From Clostridia bacterium (lineage in GTDB: Bacteria > Bacillota > Clostridia > TANB77 > UBA1234), in contig CAAEBC010000015.1 of the NCBI GenBank assembly GCA_900753975.1, forward strand, positions 1 to 11,046: a DNA stretch of 11,046 bases, in the 5' to 3' direction. The notes under the pieces were generated by a model that was given only the letters and a program-made list of their open reading frames with translations, did not search any database and was not told where the DNA came from. Shown piece by piece: positions 1 to 7,097 of this stretch; the stretch's first letter is position 1; each line of letters opens with the position of its first letter. The translations under genes were made by a program, and so were the position numbers.

Positions 1-62
1 ATTTAACAAAAGACTTTATAATAACTATATATGGATGTAGTTTTTTGTCGGAGGATGATGGA

Positions 63-824
63 ATGAAGAAATCTTGGAAATTTATGATTGGTACCTTGCT
101 TGTACTTTTTATTATATATGTGTGGCTAAAAAATTATTCAAATTCTATTGTTGATATGGAATCAAAAGTTGGTAGCCGTGTTGGTGGCGGAGAGTTGACC
201 ACTAACGACTATTATACTTTGAAAACATATATAGAGCTATATAAAGAATATATTTCAGAAGGTAAATATGAAACGGCTTATAGAATGCTTGGAGCATCTT
301 ATAGAAGGTACATATCTTATGAAGAATTTATTGATAAACTAAAAGAAAAAAATATCGATGATTTTATTATCGAAGATATAAATATAATAACAGATACTAC
401 GTATGAAATAGTTTTAGGTAATAGTGGCGAAAGGGCATATTATTCAATGGTTGTAGATGACACTTCTAGAAGTAGTGTTATTTATCCTGAATCTTTTTTA
501 GATCATAAAGAAATAAATAAAAAAGTAAATAAAAAGAAAGTTGAGATTACTTTAAAAGACTATATTGTAAATATAGATAAGTGTATTTTAAATTTTAGTA
601 TCAAAAATAATTCAAATGAAACAGTAAATTTTTCTAATTCAAAACTACTTACTAATGAACAAGGTACGATAGAAAATGATGAAGGTATTGTATTAAATTC
701 AAAGGAGACAAAAGAAATAACTATAGAATACGATACAAATTATGAATTTCCGAGTCAAGTAATACTTTGTAGAGGCACAGACAAAGAAGGGCAATATATG
801 GATTATGTTATTGATATAAAATAG
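63..824 (+). CDS. Membrane-anchored protein with NTF2/TcpC-like region (first of two paralogues)
   Basis: The product has 253 residues. A short basic N-terminus is followed by one hydrophobic segment (about residues 7-22) and no obvious cleavage site, so it is probably a signal anchor with the rest outside the cell. Residues about 50-135 have the helix-helix-then-strands pattern of NTF2-like domains (as in TcpC/VirB8-like proteins of Gram-positive conjugation systems), with a core like YITEGKYETAY..L...YR. Residues about 150-253 are beta-rich and Ig-like (N-F-S-I-K-N-N-S-N-E-T pattern). No catalytic motif is visible. ATG 63 is chosen because GGAGG at 50-54 lies 8 nt upstream; the in-frame TTG at 45 has no such site and would put the ribosome binding site inside the gene. 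The next gene begins 14 nt after the stop and has the same layout. The domain assignment rests on reading the pattern by eye; the gene itself is secure. Confidence 0.85.
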   Translation: MKKSWKFMIGTLLVLFIIYVWLKNYSNSIVDMESKVGSRVGGGELTTNDYYTLKTYIELYKEYISEGKYETAYRMLGASYRRYISYEEFIDKLKEKNIDDFIIEDINIITDTTYEIVLGNSGERAYYSMVVDDTSRSSVIYPESFLDHKEINKKVNKKKVEITLKDYIVNIDKCILNFSIKNNSNETVNFSNSKLLTNEQGTIENDEGIVLNSKETKEITIEYDTNYEFPSQVILCRGTDKEGQYMDYVIDIK

Positions 825-838
825 AGAGGAAATTGCTA

Positions 839-1669
839 ATGGACAAAAGAAGAGTTTTTAAGATTTGCATATCTGTTTTTTTATTTTTCGTAGCTATGGC
901 AGTTTTAGAAATTGCAATTAGAGGAATTTCGAAAGGAATATCTAATATTGCAAGCAATGTAAAAGAAGAAAAGAAACAAGATGAAATTTATAATTCAGAA
1001 TCCGAAATTGCAAAAAGGAACGTAAAAGAATTTGTAGATAACGTTTTGAAAGCATTACAAGATGATGATTATGACTATGTAATACACTATCTTGATAGAA
1101 GATATTTATTCTATTTTTTTGATAATGATAAAGAAAAGGCAAAAAGCTCACTTTCGGATTTTTTGGGAAGCGAGTCGAATTATCAAATAACGAATGTATC
1201 TGATGCAGAACAAAGATATTATGTGAATATTGGTTTTACATCTGGCGACAATTTTTATACAAAATACATTACTGTTTTTGGTACAAATATAGAAAACTAT
1301 AGATTAATGTTTGGATATTATGACTACATAGTTTCTAGCGATTATTATACGAAGGTGAATGATTTGTCTTTTGATAATAATTTTAACTATTCAATTGGTG
1401 GAGAAATTATATATCCTATAGATATAACTAATAATTCTGGTGAACAAGTCGAAATAGAATTTACTAGGAAATATTTACTTGGAGTTACTGGGACACCAAT
1501 AGAGTGTAATGGACCAGAAAAAATAATAATTAAGCCAAATGAAAAACAAAGAATAGAGCTGTATTCGAAAGAAGTTAGGGAAGATATACTTTATTTAAAT
1601 ATGGACATAAAAATAAATGGAATAGATGAAAAAATAAAAATGTATTCAGATGAAGAATCAAGTATATAG
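839..1669 (+). CDS. Membrane-anchored protein with NTF2/TcpC-like region (second paralogue)
   Basis: The product has 276 residues. It starts with MDKRR and a hydrophobic segment (about residues 6-25), then a charged linker, then an alpha+beta region (about 60-165) containing an 'F...VLKALQDDDYDYVIHYLD..Y' helix pair, then a beta-rich tail (about 170-270) with an 'I-D-I-T-N-N-S-G-E' strand. The order and sizes match the upstream gene, although identity is low, so the two are probably diverged duplicates. ATG 839 is chosen over in-frame TTG 833 because GAGGA at 826-830 is 8 nt upstream. The spacing to the previous stop (14 nt) points to one operon. The NTF2/TcpC reading would suit a wall-spanning scaffold partner of the large hydrolase encoded next, but this is inference. 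I do not recognise a specific named family. Confidence 0.85.
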   Translation: MDKRRVFKICISVFLFFVAMAVLEIAIRGISKGISNIASNVKEEKKQDEIYNSESEIAKRNVKEFVDNVLKALQDDDYDYVIHYLDRRYLFYFFDNDKEKAKSSLSDFLGSESNYQITNVSDAEQRYYVNIGFTSGDNFYTKYITVFGTNIENYRLMFGYYDYIVSSDYYTKVNDLSFDNNFNYSIGGEIIYPIDITNNSGEQVEIEFTRKYLLGVTGTPIECNGPEKIIIKPNEKQRIELYSKEVREDILYLNMDIKINGIDEKIKMYSDEESSI

Positions 1670-1687
1670 AATTATAGTGATGTTTTG

Positions 1688-1716
1688 TTGAAATGTGGCT
1701 AAAAAAGTCGTATAAT
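1688..1716 (+). promoter_or_regulatory. Sigma-A promoter of the large hydrolase gene
   Basis: TTGAAA (1688-1693) is followed after exactly 17 nt by TATAAT (1711-1716). The -10 box is perfect and the -35 box matches 5 of 6 positions. The predicted transcript starts near 1723, upstream of the ribosome binding site at 1743. The promoter overlaps the upstream ATG at 1693, which therefore cannot be the start on this transcript. Confidence 0.75.
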
Positions 1717-1742
1717 ATATATAATAGTCACAATGCGTTATT

Positions 1743-1758
1743 AGGAGGTGTTTTTTTG
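1743..1758 (+). promoter_or_regulatory. Ribosome binding site that fixes a TTG start
   Basis: AGGAGG at 1743-1748 lies 7 nt before TTG 1756-1758. The in-frame ATG at 1693 has no ribosome binding site and sits at the -35 box of the promoter. This supports TTG 1756 as the start, giving the N-terminus MAGGKEK and a basic segment before the membrane helix. Confidence 0.75.
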
Positions 1759-4700
1759 GCAGGTGGAAAGGAAAAAGCGGTGCAGTTTCTTATGAAAGCA
1801 AAGAAAACGATACAAAGAATAATAAGAGCGATAAAATTTTTTGCAACGCCTCTTGGCACAGTTCTTGGATGGATTTTGTTTATTTTATTTGCGGTACTTC
1901 TTTTGTATGTAGTTGTAGAAACTGTTGCTACTTCATTTAAAGATCTTTTGGGATTTAATACTGATTATGTTACATATGATGAGGATAAGGAAGTTCTTTT
2001 GAATTTTGCTTCAACTCAGAAAATTATGGATGATATATATTCAAGTGGATATTCTAGCCAGCTTAATCCCAACGATTATATAAATTATAAGGCATTCGAA
2101 TATTCTGTACTTATGGATGCAGCAGAATATATAAGATTAAATGGTCAGGAAGAATTTGATGTAGCTAAAAATCAAGGAATATATACAAAAGAGAGAAAAC
2201 TGTTATCAAAATTAATAGCGGAAGCAGAAGCTGAAAAAGCTAAAAATAATCCAAATGGAAATAGAAAACCAGTAGTAACACTTTTACCTACTACATCAAA
2301 AACAGATCAAAGTGTAGTTGAAGGAGATACTTTGAAAAATGCGATAGCACAAGGTAACAGTTCGAGAAACATAAATGTTATAGATGTTACTGGACAAGGA
2401 GCAGATGCTAATAAGACAACTACTGGTGGTAATAATAGAGTTATGGGACCATTTTTAGTGTATGAATTTGTATATAATGGAATGAGAATGGAATCTGGAG
2501 ACAATTTAGATTTAGGTGATACAATCACACCAGAGGGTGGAGAAGGAAAACTAGACTATGTAGAAGAAGATAGTACTGCAAAAGACTTATTTTCTAATGA
2601 TGAACTTGGAGGTTCAATAATTCCTTATCTTTATGTTGTAAGAGAAGAAATAGATTTCTCGTATTATTTCAATAAGGATAATGAGGTCTTAGAAATTCCT
2701 CTACTGTTAAATGCATATAATTCAGACATGGGGGTAAGTGTTGAAAGATCAAAGGAAATCAAGAGAGCGACTAAAGGTGTGGTAACTAGAGTTTGGCCTG
2801 ATCTTAATATGGATAAGCAAAATGGTGACTACACGTGGGTGCCATATTATACTGATGAAACAAATTGTACGGTATATAAAATACCGCTAAAAACTCTTAT
2901 AGGCAGATATATGCCAAAAACGGAGCTTTTATATGCTTGGACAATGCTAAAGAAAAATATCACGCAAGATTCTTCTGTTTCATCTGGTGATGCGGCTATA
3001 GAAATGGGAGAAGAAATAGCTAATAAAATCAAACAAATATATAATGATGCTTGTTTAAATGGTGAAAAGGTAGAAAATAAAACAAAAATTGAAAAGAATA
3101 TTAAAACAAATAAATACGAAGAAAAGCCATATAAATATGATACATCAAACCAAAAATCTTTTGTAACTTTTGAAAAAGCAGGAATAGAAACAACGAAGTA
3201 TAAAGCTTTCAAGAGTGTTAATATAGAGGACCTATATTATATTAGTGATTTTAAGTCAGCCTATGTTATTTCGGATAAGTTTACATTGTGCCAAAGTGTT
3301 GGTGATGATGGTGGCGAACTTGGATATCCTATGAGCTTGGCTAAAATGGGAATTGATGGTGTAAATCATGGTAATGTTTTAATGGCAACAGGTAATCCGG
3401 ATGATGGTTATATACCGGCATCTAATTTGAAAGATACTCAAGAAGCATATTATTATTTTGGCAAAAAAGGCATGGAAGATACAATAAAAAGTAGAATCCT
3501 AGAAAAAGCATGCGAAAGTGTAAGCATTCCAAATGATGGAACCGCATATCTTGATGGCATAGATGTTGAATATGTACCAATATTTATTGTTTCGAGTCAA
3601 AAATATACTAAGGTGTTAGAGATAGAACATAGAAGAATGCCAATACTTTTAGTTAAATCGGCAATAACATGGTCAAGAGAAGTAGTGTATTCACATGCTA
3701 TAACTCAAAATTTATTTGAGCAGACGGATCATAGCTATCTAGTTCCAAATTGTGTTAGCTCGATGGGAATGCAATCATTTGTTACTTCAGAAATGAAAAA
3801 TAACTATAGAGGTAAAGCATATGAAGACGTTTTTGCAGTTCTACAAGAAAAAGATGTAATCTCAATGCTACTTACACTAGAGACATATGCAGAAAAAGGA
3901 GATAACGATTGCTATGAATATATGAGAGAACTATATAAATTAGTTATGGCAACACAAGATTATTCTCAAACTTCAAAAAAAGTTATTAATCCGGATACGT
4001 ACACATATGTATATATGCAAGACTCTATTTTGTATTATGACGATAAACAAACTCAAAAGATATACTGGCTGGAATTGCTTGGTCAAAGAGGTACGAATGA
4101 TGCTTTAACGAGGGAAGAAATTGAAACAGTAAGAACCCGCGATCCGGTATTAAAATGGCAAATTATTGAGTATGAAAAATATGATGAATGTAATGGGAAG
4201 GTATATGCATTAAATCCTTTTGGCTCTGCATATGTGAGGGCATATGTACAGTTAGCATTGGATAGAGGGATGGATTATCTTGTTGATGGAGCTTATGAGG
4301 CTGGTTCGCATGAGGGAGCCGATTTAACAGGAAGAAGTATAATAGATAGCATGTTGAATAGAGAATCTGCTTCAGAACAAGGTAAGGATATTGCAAGTAA
4401 GGTATATGAATATAGCCTAAATCAACTTATGAAAACATATACTGAAGAAAAAGCAGAAGAATATTTAAAGACTCAGTTGTTAGAACAATCTTCTTATATG
4501 CCAATTGTGGCAGTTGCTCCAGGTATAGTGAGAAGTGTTGGATTTACGGGAAGGTCAGGTTTTTATGTTACAATTATACATGATGAAGCAGCTACTGTAA
4601 AAACGATATATTGTCATTTAAAGAGATGGCCAAATGTAAATGTTGGCGATCATGTTGGAGCAGGAACAGTAATAGGATATGAAGGAAATACAGGAAGAAG

Positions 4701-6486
4701 TAGTGGTACACATTTACATTTTCAAATGTCAATGTCAAACGCTGAATCAACTCAAAGACTTGATGATCCAAATGAGGTAGATAATTTGGATAATCATGTT
4801 AGTTTAATTTCTGGTACTGTAAATCCAGTTGATTATATATATCCTACATTTACACCGTTTTATTATTACGAAAAAGCTGAAGAAAATGATTTTGATTTAG
4901 CAAATGAGTATATGACACTTTATAGAACAGTCTTTTTAATGGATGAAGAAAATCCAGGAAGTAAAATGACAGGAGGAGTATTTAACGAGAATAGTGTTCC
5001 AAAGACTCCTTTACTAAATGATTATAGAAATTTAGTACAAGATCAAGGCAAGAGAGAATATATCTTAAGTATGTCTGGTGATTTAGATTGGCCAGAGATT
5101 GAAAGCGGAGATGTTTATATAAGAGAAGAATATTTAGACATAAATAAAGCTAAAGATGCAGGATTACTTGAGGTAGATCCTGAGCTTCTAACAGTATTGT
5201 ATGGATATATTCCTGTAAAAACAGATATGCCAGGTGCACTTCCAGAATTAACAAGAGAAGAGTTGGAATTTATTTTACAGAACTGGTTATCAAAGAGGTA
5301 CAACAAAGAGGAATTTGAATGGCTAATGAAAAATGTATTTACAGAGGATACAATCGAAAAAATTCTGGAGGCACAAGAAGAATATAAAGTATCTGCAGTA
5401 TTTGCTTTAGCTGTTGGAACATTAGAGCAACAACTTGGACTTTCGTACTATAGAGATAGTGATAAGTATTTGGGTAAACCGGGTATCCATAATATTTTTA
5501 GTATAAAAGGTAACCTTAATGGTGGCATAAATTATATAGATGAAACATGGAATGTATATGATAGTTATGGAGATGCATTTATGAGGTTTTCAAAACTGAT
5601 TGCTGGTGGAAATTATTTTGAAGCTGGAAGGTTTACAATAGCCACAATTGGACCGACATATTGTCCTACTGGTGAGCCACCAGGAGCTAGTTGGTCTAAA
5701 CAGGTAACTACTATAGCTATACAAATAATGCAGTATTATACAGGTAGTAGATGGTCTTCAAATTTAACTTTTGTTGATAACTCTGAATTTCTTGGAATAG
5801 CGAGAAACTTTATTACATTACTTGCTAATGAAGGTTTTGGCTACGGATATAGCGAAATAGATTTTAATCCATTTACGAATGAGCTTGAAGGGTCAGCAAC
5901 TCAAATTGACTGTACCGCATATGTGAGTGGTGTTATAAGAGCTTATGGTAAAATGCATAATATTCCAGAGTTACAAACCTTTAATCAGGGTTCTTCTGGA
6001 TTTTGTACTTTTGCCAATAGCATAGCAAACGGAAAATCAAGTGGCGCTGCAAGTCATTTTGAAGTAGTATGGATAAGAAACAACCGAGATTCTGCACATC
6101 CAGATGGCTCGGAACCTACGTTGGCTTGGTTACAAGAAAATATGTTGCCAGGAGACATTATAGTATTTTATGCCGGTCACTCACGCAGAACGGCAGATAA
6201 ACATATAGTAGAATATGGTATTACAGCAAAAGGGATTTGCAGTAAATGTCCTGTAAGCTTGCGTGGTAAAAAGGGTGCACACCATGCTGAAATTTTTACC
6301 GGCGGATGGGAAAAAGGTAAGTCATCTGTATTTTCGTGTGGAAGTGGACCGGGAACTAACAAAAAATTTTATGCTGCATACTCAAAAGGTGAGCCTGTTT
6401 GGAATAGTTGTTTATTTAAAACTGATAAAACAGGTAACACCCGAAGCACATTATATGCAATTTTAAGACTAAATGCTGGCAAATAA
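1756..6486 (+). CDS. Large membrane-anchored protein with M23, GH73-like and NlpC/P60-like wall hydrolase regions
   Basis: The product has 1576 residues. A Lys/Arg-rich N-terminus precedes one strong membrane helix (about 33-56), so the bulk should face the wall. Residues about 60-830 match nothing I recognise. An M23 metallopeptidase follows: H852-E-G-A-D856 as the likely first zinc ligands, Y952-C-H954, and the signature T-H986-L-H988-F-Q, ending near the 'NPVDYI' strand at about 1022. Residues about 1205-1330 look like a GH73-type glucosaminidase, with candidate acid E1224 in 'ALAVGTLEQQLG' and 'NIFSIKG' at 1246-1252. The C-terminus is NlpC/P60-like: D-C1386-T-A-Y-V-S, 'PGDIIVF' at 1465-1471, and H1510-A-E-I-F. 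Together these could cut both peptide and glycan bonds of peptidoglycan. The gene has its own promoter and no clear terminator before rpsO. Multi-domain hydrolases of this kind (compare CwlT/VirB1-like proteins) open the wall for conjugation machines; a role in such a machine here is inferred from the two preceding genes only. Confidence 0.85.
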   Translation: MAGGKEKAVQFLMKAKKTIQRIIRAIKFFATPLGTVLGWILFILFAVLLLYVVVETVATSFKDLLGFNTDYVTYDEDKEVLLNFASTQKIMDDIYSSGYSSQLNPNDYINYKAFEYSVLMDAAEYIRLNGQEEFDVAKNQGIYTKERKLLSKLIAEAEAEKAKNNPNGNRKPVVTLLPTTSKTDQSVVEGDTLKNAIAQGNSSRNINVIDVTGQGADANKTTTGGNNRVMGPFLVYEFVYNGMRMESGDNLDLGDTITPEGGEGKLDYVEEDSTAKDLFSNDELGGSIIPYLYVVREEIDFSYYFNKDNEVLEIPLLLNAYNSDMGVSVERSKEIKRATKGVVTRVWPDLNMDKQNGDYTWVPYYTDETNCTVYKIPLKTLIGRYMPKTELLYAWTMLKKNITQDSSVSSGDAAIEMGEEIANKIKQIYNDACLNGEKVENKTKIEKNIKTNKYEEKPYKYDTSNQKSFVTFEKAGIETTKYKAFKSVNIEDLYYISDFKSAYVISDKFTLCQSVGDDGGELGYPMSLAKMGIDGVNHGNVLMATGNPDDGYIPASNLKDTQEAYYYFGKKGMEDTIKSRILEKACESVSIPNDGTAYLDGIDVEYVPIFIVSSQKYTKVLEIEHRRMPILLVKSAITWSREVVYSHAITQNLFEQTDHSYLVPNCVSSMGMQSFVTSEMKNNYRGKAYEDVFAVLQEKDVISMLLTLETYAEKGDNDCYEYMRELYKLVMATQDYSQTSKKVINPDTYTYVYMQDSILYYDDKQTQKIYWLELLGQRGTNDALTREEIETVRTRDPVLKWQIIEYEKYDECNGKVYALNPFGSAYVRAYVQLALDRGMDYLVDGAYEAGSHEGADLTGRSIIDSMLNRESASEQGKDIASKVYEYSLNQLMKTYTEEKAEEYLKTQLLEQSSYMPIVAVAPGIVRSVGFTGRSGFYVTIIHDEAATVKTIYCHLKRWPNVNVGDHVGAGTVIGYEGNTGRSSGTHLHFQMSMSNAESTQRLDDPNEVDNLDNHVSLISGTVNPVDYIYPTFTPFYYYEKAEENDFDLANEYMTLYRTVFLMDEENPGSKMTGGVFNENSVPKTPLLNDYRNLVQDQGKREYILSMSGDLDWPEIESGDVYIREEYLDINKAKDAGLLEVDPELLTVLYGYIPVKTDMPGALPELTREELEFILQNWLSKRYNKEEFEWLMKNVFTEDTIEKILEAQEEYKVSAVFALAVGTLEQQLGLSYYRDSDKYLGKPGIHNIFSIKGNLNGGINYIDETWNVYDSYGDAFMRFSKLIAGGNYFEAGRFTIATIGPTYCPTGEPPGASWSKQVTTIAIQIMQYYTGSRWSSNLTFVDNSEFLGIARNFITLLANEGFGYGYSEIDFNPFTNELEGSATQIDCTAYVSGVIRAYGKMHNIPELQTFNQGSSGFCTFANSIANGKSSGAASHFEVVWIRNNRDSAHPDGSEPTLAWLQENMLPGDIIVFYAGHSRRTADKHIVEYGITAKGICSKCPVSLRGKKGAHHAEIFTGGWEKGKSSVFSCGSGPGTNKKFYAAYSKGEPVWNSCLFKTDKTGNTRSTLYAILRLNAGK

Positions 6487-6518
6487 GAAAGTTGTAATAA
6501 AATTTTCCTAAAATTTGG

Positions 6519-6547
6519 TTGATTTTCTCTAAATCATATAGTATAAT
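6519..6547 (+). promoter_or_regulatory. Sigma-A promoter of rpsO
   Basis: TTGATT (6519-6524) and a perfect TATAAT (6542-6547) are separated by 17 nt. The predicted start near 6554 gives a leader of about 80 nt. The sequence between the previous stop (6486) and this promoter shows only a weak AT-only inverted repeat (6500-6516) and no convincing terminator. Confidence 0.75.
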
Positions 6548-6556
6548 ACCAAATGA

Positions 6557-6600
6557 ACCTAGTACTTGGAATAAGGATAATATCTCCTCTTATTCTAGGT
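6557..6600 (+). promoter_or_regulatory. Structured rpsO leader, probable S15 autoregulatory RNA
   Basis: An outer pair ACCTAG (6557-6562)/CTAGGT (6595-6600) encloses GAATAAG (6569-6575)/CTTATTC (6589-6595); the two helices share base 6595. A third, competing pairing is possible between CTTGG (6565-6569) and CCGAG (6601-6605). CTCCT at 6584-6588 could also pair with AGGAG (6624-6628) of the ribosome binding site. S15 is known to repress its own mRNA through structured leaders in several bacterial groups. I see the pairings, but assignment to a particular leader class is inference. Confidence 0.55.
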
Positions 6601-6636
6601 CCGAGGCAATTATAAGAAAAAGAAGGAGGAAAAAAG

Positions 6637-6891
6637 ATGGACAAAGAGGCAATAATTAAAGAATATGCTACACATGAAGGTGATACAGGTTCACCAGAAG
6701 TACAAGTAGCATTATTAACAGCTAGAATTAATCACTTAACAGAACATTTAAAAACACACCAAAAAGATAATCACTCAAGAAGAGGATTATTTAAAATGGT
6801 TGGTCAAAGAAGAGGATTACTTAAGTATCTTGAAGAGACAGATATTGAAAGATATCGTAGCTTAATAGAGCGTCTTGGAATTAGAAAGTAA
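6637..6891 (+). CDS. rpsO: 30S ribosomal protein S15
   Basis: The 84-residue product is a clear S15, the primary-binding protein of the 16S rRNA central domain, needed for assembly of the small-subunit platform. It carries the conserved 'GDTGSPEVQ' (15-23), the RNA-binding 'H41-xx-D44-x-H46-S-R-R-G' region, and the ending 'ERYRSLIERLGIRK'. The common length is about 89; the N-terminus here is a few residues shorter, which is usual variation. AAGGAGG (6623-6629) is 7 nt before ATG. The gene has its own promoter and leader, a terminator directly after it, and pnp downstream, the classic rpsO-pnp order. Confidence 0.98.
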   Translation: MDKEAIIKEYATHEGDTGSPEVQVALLTARINHLTEHLKTHQKDNHSRRGLFKMVGQRRGLLKYLEETDIERYRSLIERLGIRK

Positions 6892-6895
6892 TTAT

Positions 6896-6932
6896 AAAAA
6901 GGGGATAAGGTTTAAAATTATCCCCTTTTTTT
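6896..6932 (+). terminator. Intrinsic terminator after rpsO
   Basis: GGGGATAA (6901-6908) pairs perfectly with TTATCCCC (6918-6925) around a 9-nt loop, followed by seven T (6926-6932). An A5 stretch before the left arm can pair with the T-tract, so it could also act on the opposite strand. It begins only 4 nt after the rpsO stop, so pnp is reached by read-through or from its own promoter. Confidence 0.9.
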
Positions 6933-6972
6933 GTATAGTAGGAAGATTAAACTTCTAATCTTCCTACCATAC
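6933..6972 (+). promoter_or_regulatory. Long hairpin between rpsO and pnp
   Basis: The arms 6933-6949 and 6956-6972 form a 17-bp stem with a single A/C mismatch and a 6-nt loop. No U-tract follows on either strand, so this is not a terminator. In E. coli and Streptomyces the rpsO-pnp spacer carries a hairpin cut by RNase III, which governs pnp expression; this hairpin is in the equivalent place, which is the basis for suspecting the same role. A weak promoter candidate overlaps it: TTGTAT (6931-6936), 17 nt, TCTAAT (6954-6959). Confidence 0.55.
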
Positions 6973-6996
6973 TAAATAAAAACCATTGGATGTAGG

Positions 6997-7035
6997 TGTA
7001 ATGTGTGGATATTTTGAAAGTATCTAGACATTACA
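6997..7035 (+). promoter_or_regulatory. Second hairpin in the pnp leader
   Basis: TGTAATGT (6997-7004) pairs with ACATTACA (7028-7035). A G/G mismatch is followed by six further pairs (7006-7011 with 7021-7026, one of them G-T) closing a 9-nt loop. It lies 63 nt before the pnp start and argues for a deliberately structured untranslated region. It also covers a GTG at 7005 that opens the longest reading frame, which is therefore unlikely to be the true start. Confidence 0.4.
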
Positions 7036-7067
7036 ACTACCCGAAGGTTTTTATTAAAAATTTAAAT

Positions 7068-7082
7068 GAGGTAGGAAACCTC
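7068..7082 (+). promoter_or_regulatory. Small hairpin just upstream of the pnp ribosome binding site
   Basis: GAGGT (7068-7072) pairs with ACCTC (7078-7082) around an AGGAA loop, directly before GGAAGGAG (7083-7090). A GGA presented in a small loop beside a ribosome binding site resembles a CsrA target, but no csrA gene is visible in this window and the stem is short. Confidence 0.3.
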
Positions 7083-7097
7083 GGAAGGAGAAATTAT

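Noticed and set aside
17..22. TATAAT as a promoter for the first gene
   Set aside because: The matching -35 box would fall outside the window, so it cannot be judged.
1693..1755. ATG 1693 as start of the large hydrolase
   Set aside because: It overlaps the -35 box of a consensus promoter and lacks a ribosome binding site, whereas TTG 1756 has AGGAGG at good spacing.
6263..6466. 67-codon frame on the + strand inside the large hydrolase gene
   Set aside because: Out-of-frame shadow within the cysteine-peptidase coding region; no ribosome binding site.
6500..6516. AAATTTT/AAAATTT inverted repeat as terminator of the large hydrolase gene
   Set aside because: The stem is only 7 AT pairs with a 3-nt loop and no T-run follows.
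7005..7097. GTG 7005 as start of pnp
   Set aside because: It falls inside a hairpin, lacks a ribosome binding site, and would add 31 residues absent from the PNPase family.
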